From: Cyanobacteria bacterium UBA11370
Lineage (GTDB): Bacteria; Cyanobacteriota; Cyanobacteriia; Cyanobacteriales; Coleofasciculaceae
Assembly (NCBI GenBank): GCA_003486645.1
Contig: DNGI01000136.1
Span: 1 to 16,538, forward strand
Reading direction: 5' to 3'
Length of the DNA stretch: 16,538 bases
Position numbers and translations under genes: made by a program. Position 1 is the stretch's first letter; every line of letters begins with the position of its first letter. This document shows positions 14,650-16,538 of the stretch, piece after piece. Under the pieces are notes generated by a model. The model saw only the letters and a list, made by a program, of their open reading frames with translations, had not been told where the DNA came from and ran no database searches.

Positions 14650-15690
14650 TTACATTCTAGATGCACAAATTGCTGCCCCAATTAGCCCAACTTGGGGGTT
14701 TAAAATTATATGAACGGGCACTTTTTCCAGCAAAGAACTGACCCGACCTTTTTGAGCGAACGCTCGCAAGAAACTTCCTTCTTGCATGAGTGATAAAATC
14801 TTAGCAGCAATTCCCCCAGCCACATAAAGACCCCCATACGGCAAAAGTTTGAGAGCAAGATTACCCGCCTCAGCACCATAAGCTTCAACAAACATTTTTA
14901 ACGTCTGTTCGCTAAGGCGATCGCTCCCATCCAAAGCAGCTTTTGCGATCGCCGCCGCCGGATCAACACTTTTTTCACTACGTCCTGTTTCCCGTTCCCA
15001 TGTTCCGATTACCTGTTCAATCTCCGGCGTTTCTTGGGCAAATTTGCGATCGCGCAGGAATTGGTAAATCGCTACGATTCCTTGACCCGAAACAACTCGT
15101 TCGACAGAAATTCGCTGAATATCATATTTATCTCGTAAATATTGTAAGAGTTGAAATTCTAGCTCGTTACGAGGTGCAAAATCGGCGTGTCCACCTTCAG
15201 ACGGAAAGACTTTATACGTTCCATTCTGTTCGATCAAAAACCCTTGTCCTAACCCCGTACCCGCACCAATGACAGCAATTGGAGAATTGGGTTGGGAAGG
15301 TGCAGCTTGCAGGGTACACAAATCATTTGACTCCAAGCCGAGGATACCGTAACCAACCGCCGCAAAATCATTAATTAGACTAATTTTAGGGATGTTAAGT
15401 TCTTGCTCTAAGCGTCGGGCATCCAGAATCCAACCTAGATTAGTTAAGGTAGAGGTATCGTTAATCACAGGACCGGCGATCGCAAAGCACGCTTTTTCAG
15501 GAGAAAGACTCTGGTCTAGTTTTTGTCGGGCTTCTGCTAAAAATTGCTGTACCATCGGTACTAAATCAGGAAAGTCACCACTCTTATAAAGTGCTTCATA
15601 GAGTTTTGGTGATGAACCTAACGCGGACTCCTCTACCAGTTGTAGAATCGTTTTCGTCCCGCCAATATCCCCTGCTAGTATCAATGTCAT
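14650..15690 (-). CDS. glk: Glucokinase (Glk family)
   Basis: A 346-residue cytosolic enzyme that phosphorylates glucose with ATP to glucose-6-phosphate, feeding glycolysis and the oxidative pentose phosphate route. The ATP-binding phosphate-1 motif DIGGTKT is at 8-14, followed by FAIAGPV, the catalytic-aspartate motif LINDFAAVGYG, the phosphate-2 loop IGAGTGLGQGF and the glucose-binding PSEGGHADFAP. The C-terminal adenosine motif YVAGGIAAKIL is present. Length is normal for the cyanobacterial Glk branch, as distinct from ROK kinases. It starts at the only ATG before the motif, with a weak purine stretch upstream. Four HIP1 sites lie inside, typical of long-resident cyanobacterial genes. The phosphatase gene lies upstream on the same strand with a 172-bp spacer, so joint transcription is possible but not required. 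Confidence 0.96.
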   Translation of the reverse strand: MTLILAGDIGGTKTILQLVEESALGSSPKLYEALYKSGDFPDLVPMVQQFLAEARQKLDQSLSPEKACFAIAGPVINDTSTLTNLGWILDARRLEQELNIPKISLINDFAAVGYGILGLESNDLCTLQAAPSQPNSPIAVIGAGTGLGQGFLIEQNGTYKVFPSEGGHADFAPRNELEFQLLQYLRDKYDIQRISVERVVSGQGIVAIYQFLRDRKFAQETPEIEQVIGTWERETGRSEKSVDPAAAIAKAALDGSDRLSEQTLKMFVEAYGAEAGNLALKLLPYGGLYVAGGIAAKILSLMQEGSFLRAFAQKGRVSSLLEKVPVHIILNPQVGLIGAAICASRM

Positions 15691-15701
15691 AGCCCATTCA
15701 A

Positions 15702-15729
15702 TTTTAGATTTTAGATTTTAGATTTTGGA
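15702..15729. repeat. Heptamer tandem repeat TTTTAGA x3 plus TTTTGGA
   Basis: Four consecutive heptamers stand just upstream of the glk start codon. The class is the same as the other spacer repeats of this window. Position within the leader or promoter of glk may matter for expression. Confidence 0.8.
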
Positions 15730-15862
15730 TTGAAAAATTTTAAACAAATCTTATAGGGTCTCCAGCTAATCACCCCTAATAAAATTTCTCCCCCACTCCC
15801 GGTTTCCCCATTCCTACACACGAACCAAATTATACAGTTCTCCAAATTCTACAACTCTAACG

Positions 15863-16501
15863 TTAATGAAACCGAATAACATCCTCACTTTGGCTGAGGT
15901 GAGACGTATCCCCGTTGAGTTCCATCACCCATTGTTCTCCTTGGCGTACCAGTTTGACTAAGCAGCATAGAGAAGCGTTAACTTCTGGTTTCCCCCCCAT
16001 CAGACCCCAGGTAGCGCCCACTACGGATGCACCATGACCTACTAGTAGGATATCCTCTGAGAATTCCTCGGTTAGTCGTTGTGCTGTTTGGGCAGTACGT
16101 TCGAGTACTTGCTCACTGGTTTCGGGATAGCGAGGAATTACGCGGGGGGTATAACTGAGATCAAGGCGAGGAAACTGTTCTTTTAAGACTTCCAGGGGTA
16201 ATTTTTCGGGTTCTGATTTCATCCATTCAGGGTTGAGCCATTCACTCAAGCCCGACTCAATTTTAATCGGCAAGTCAAGGTATTCTGCGACTGGGTTGGC
16301 AGTTTGTACCGTTCGTAGAAAGGGTGAGGCAAAAATATGCCGGATTCCTTCTCTCATTAGGCGTTTACCGAGTTCCTGTACTTGTATCAATCCATCGTCT
16401 GATAGGGGAGGGTCATAGGGTCGCTTGGCAGTATTAAACCATTCAGGGTTAACGAAGTCCAGGCGGTTTCCGTGTCTTGCAATCCAAACGGTTTGGGTCA
16501 T
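15863..16501 (-). CDS. Histidine phosphatase superfamily (phosphoglycerate mutase-like) protein
   Basis: A 212-residue protein with the superfamily catalytic set: ARHGNR (phospho-accepting H10), R63 in ASPFLRTVQTA, the likely acid E87 in SGLSEWL and the second histidine H156 in LLVGHGASVV. Such enzymes form a phosphohistidine and hydrolyse phosphate esters; true phosphoglycerate mutases have a different spacing, and the DFVNPEWF and EWLNPEWM stretches recall UBASH3/TULA-like and fungal-type phosphatases. The substrate cannot be told from the sequence. It is expected in the cytosol. It starts at the ATG next to a G-rich tandem repeat that gives no clean ribosome-binding site. Glucokinase lies downstream on the same strand, but a joint pathway is speculative. 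Confidence 0.93.
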   Translation of the reverse strand: MTQTVWIARHGNRLDFVNPEWFNTAKRPYDPPLSDDGLIQVQELGKRLMREGIRHIFASPFLRTVQTANPVAEYLDLPIKIESGLSEWLNPEWMKSEPEKLPLEVLKEQFPRLDLSYTPRVIPRYPETSEQVLERTAQTAQRLTEEFSEDILLVGHGASVVGATWGLMGGKPEVNASLCCLVKLVRQGEQWVMELNGDTSHLSQSEDVIRFH

Positions 16502-16538
16502 GGGGAGTGGGGAGTGGGAGACAAGGGGGACAAGGGGG
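16502..16538. repeat. G-rich short tandem repeats at the window edge
   Basis: Units GGGGAGT (two, then a partial) and ACAAGGGGG (two) directly abut the phosphatase start codon. The same ACAAGG/GGGGG vocabulary appears near 7282-7305 and 6306-6320, so these are dispersed low-complexity spacer elements. Confidence 0.6.

Overview
The window is cyanobacterial. The octamer GCGATCGC (HIP1) occurs about 16 times, the genes are typical of cyanobacteria (glucokinase, YebC, an Uma2-family protein, large hybrid signalling proteins), and the spacers carry heptanucleotide tandem repeats. A filamentous, Oscillatoria/Coleofasciculus-like lineage is my guess; the sequence does not fix the genus.

Left third (1-5250, all minus strand): a compact ribosomal peptide (RiPP) locus of the TOMM class (thiazole/oxazole-modified microcins). 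In transcription order it encodes a fused cyclodehydratase (leader-binding/E1-like domain plus YcaO, 747 aa), a SagB-type FMN dehydrogenase (475 aa) and a 110-aa precursor with a nitrile-hydratase-like leader peptide (NHLP) ending in a very short core with two cysteines. By family knowledge, the cyclodehydratase turns Cys/Ser/Thr of the core into azolines and the dehydrogenase oxidises them to azoles. After a hairpin comes the 5' part of an exported beta-propeller (Reg_prop) protein that runs off the window. No transporter or leader peptidase is visible. This part holds only one HIP1 site, unlike the rest.

Middle (5436-8270): yebC, an Uma2-family (DUF820) nuclease-fold protein, then what looks like a scar of broken genes. 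It holds the 3' third of hemN (no radical-SAM half), the first 24 codons of an acsF/chlA-type cyclase gene on the opposite strand, and a short minus-strand start region with a good ribosome-binding site. HemN and AcsF-II belong to the micro-oxic tetrapyrrole operon of other cyanobacteria, so this may be a decayed copy of that locus.

Signalling block (8306-13590, minus strand): a CheY-like receiver, a GAF-PAS histidine kinase (GTGA overlap with the receiver), a receiver-GGDEF-EAL protein with a degenerate GGDEF signature but intact EAL motifs, and a receiver-histidine kinase hybrid. The three receivers are clearly paralogous. A strong intrinsic terminator lies downstream of the block. The likely flow is from GAF/PAS sensing, through phosphotransfer among the receivers, to c-di-GMP breakdown and a second kinase.

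Right end (13591-16538): about 650 bases without a confident gene, one small hypothetical ORF on the plus strand, then on the minus strand glucokinase (glk) and a histidine-phosphatase-superfamily protein.
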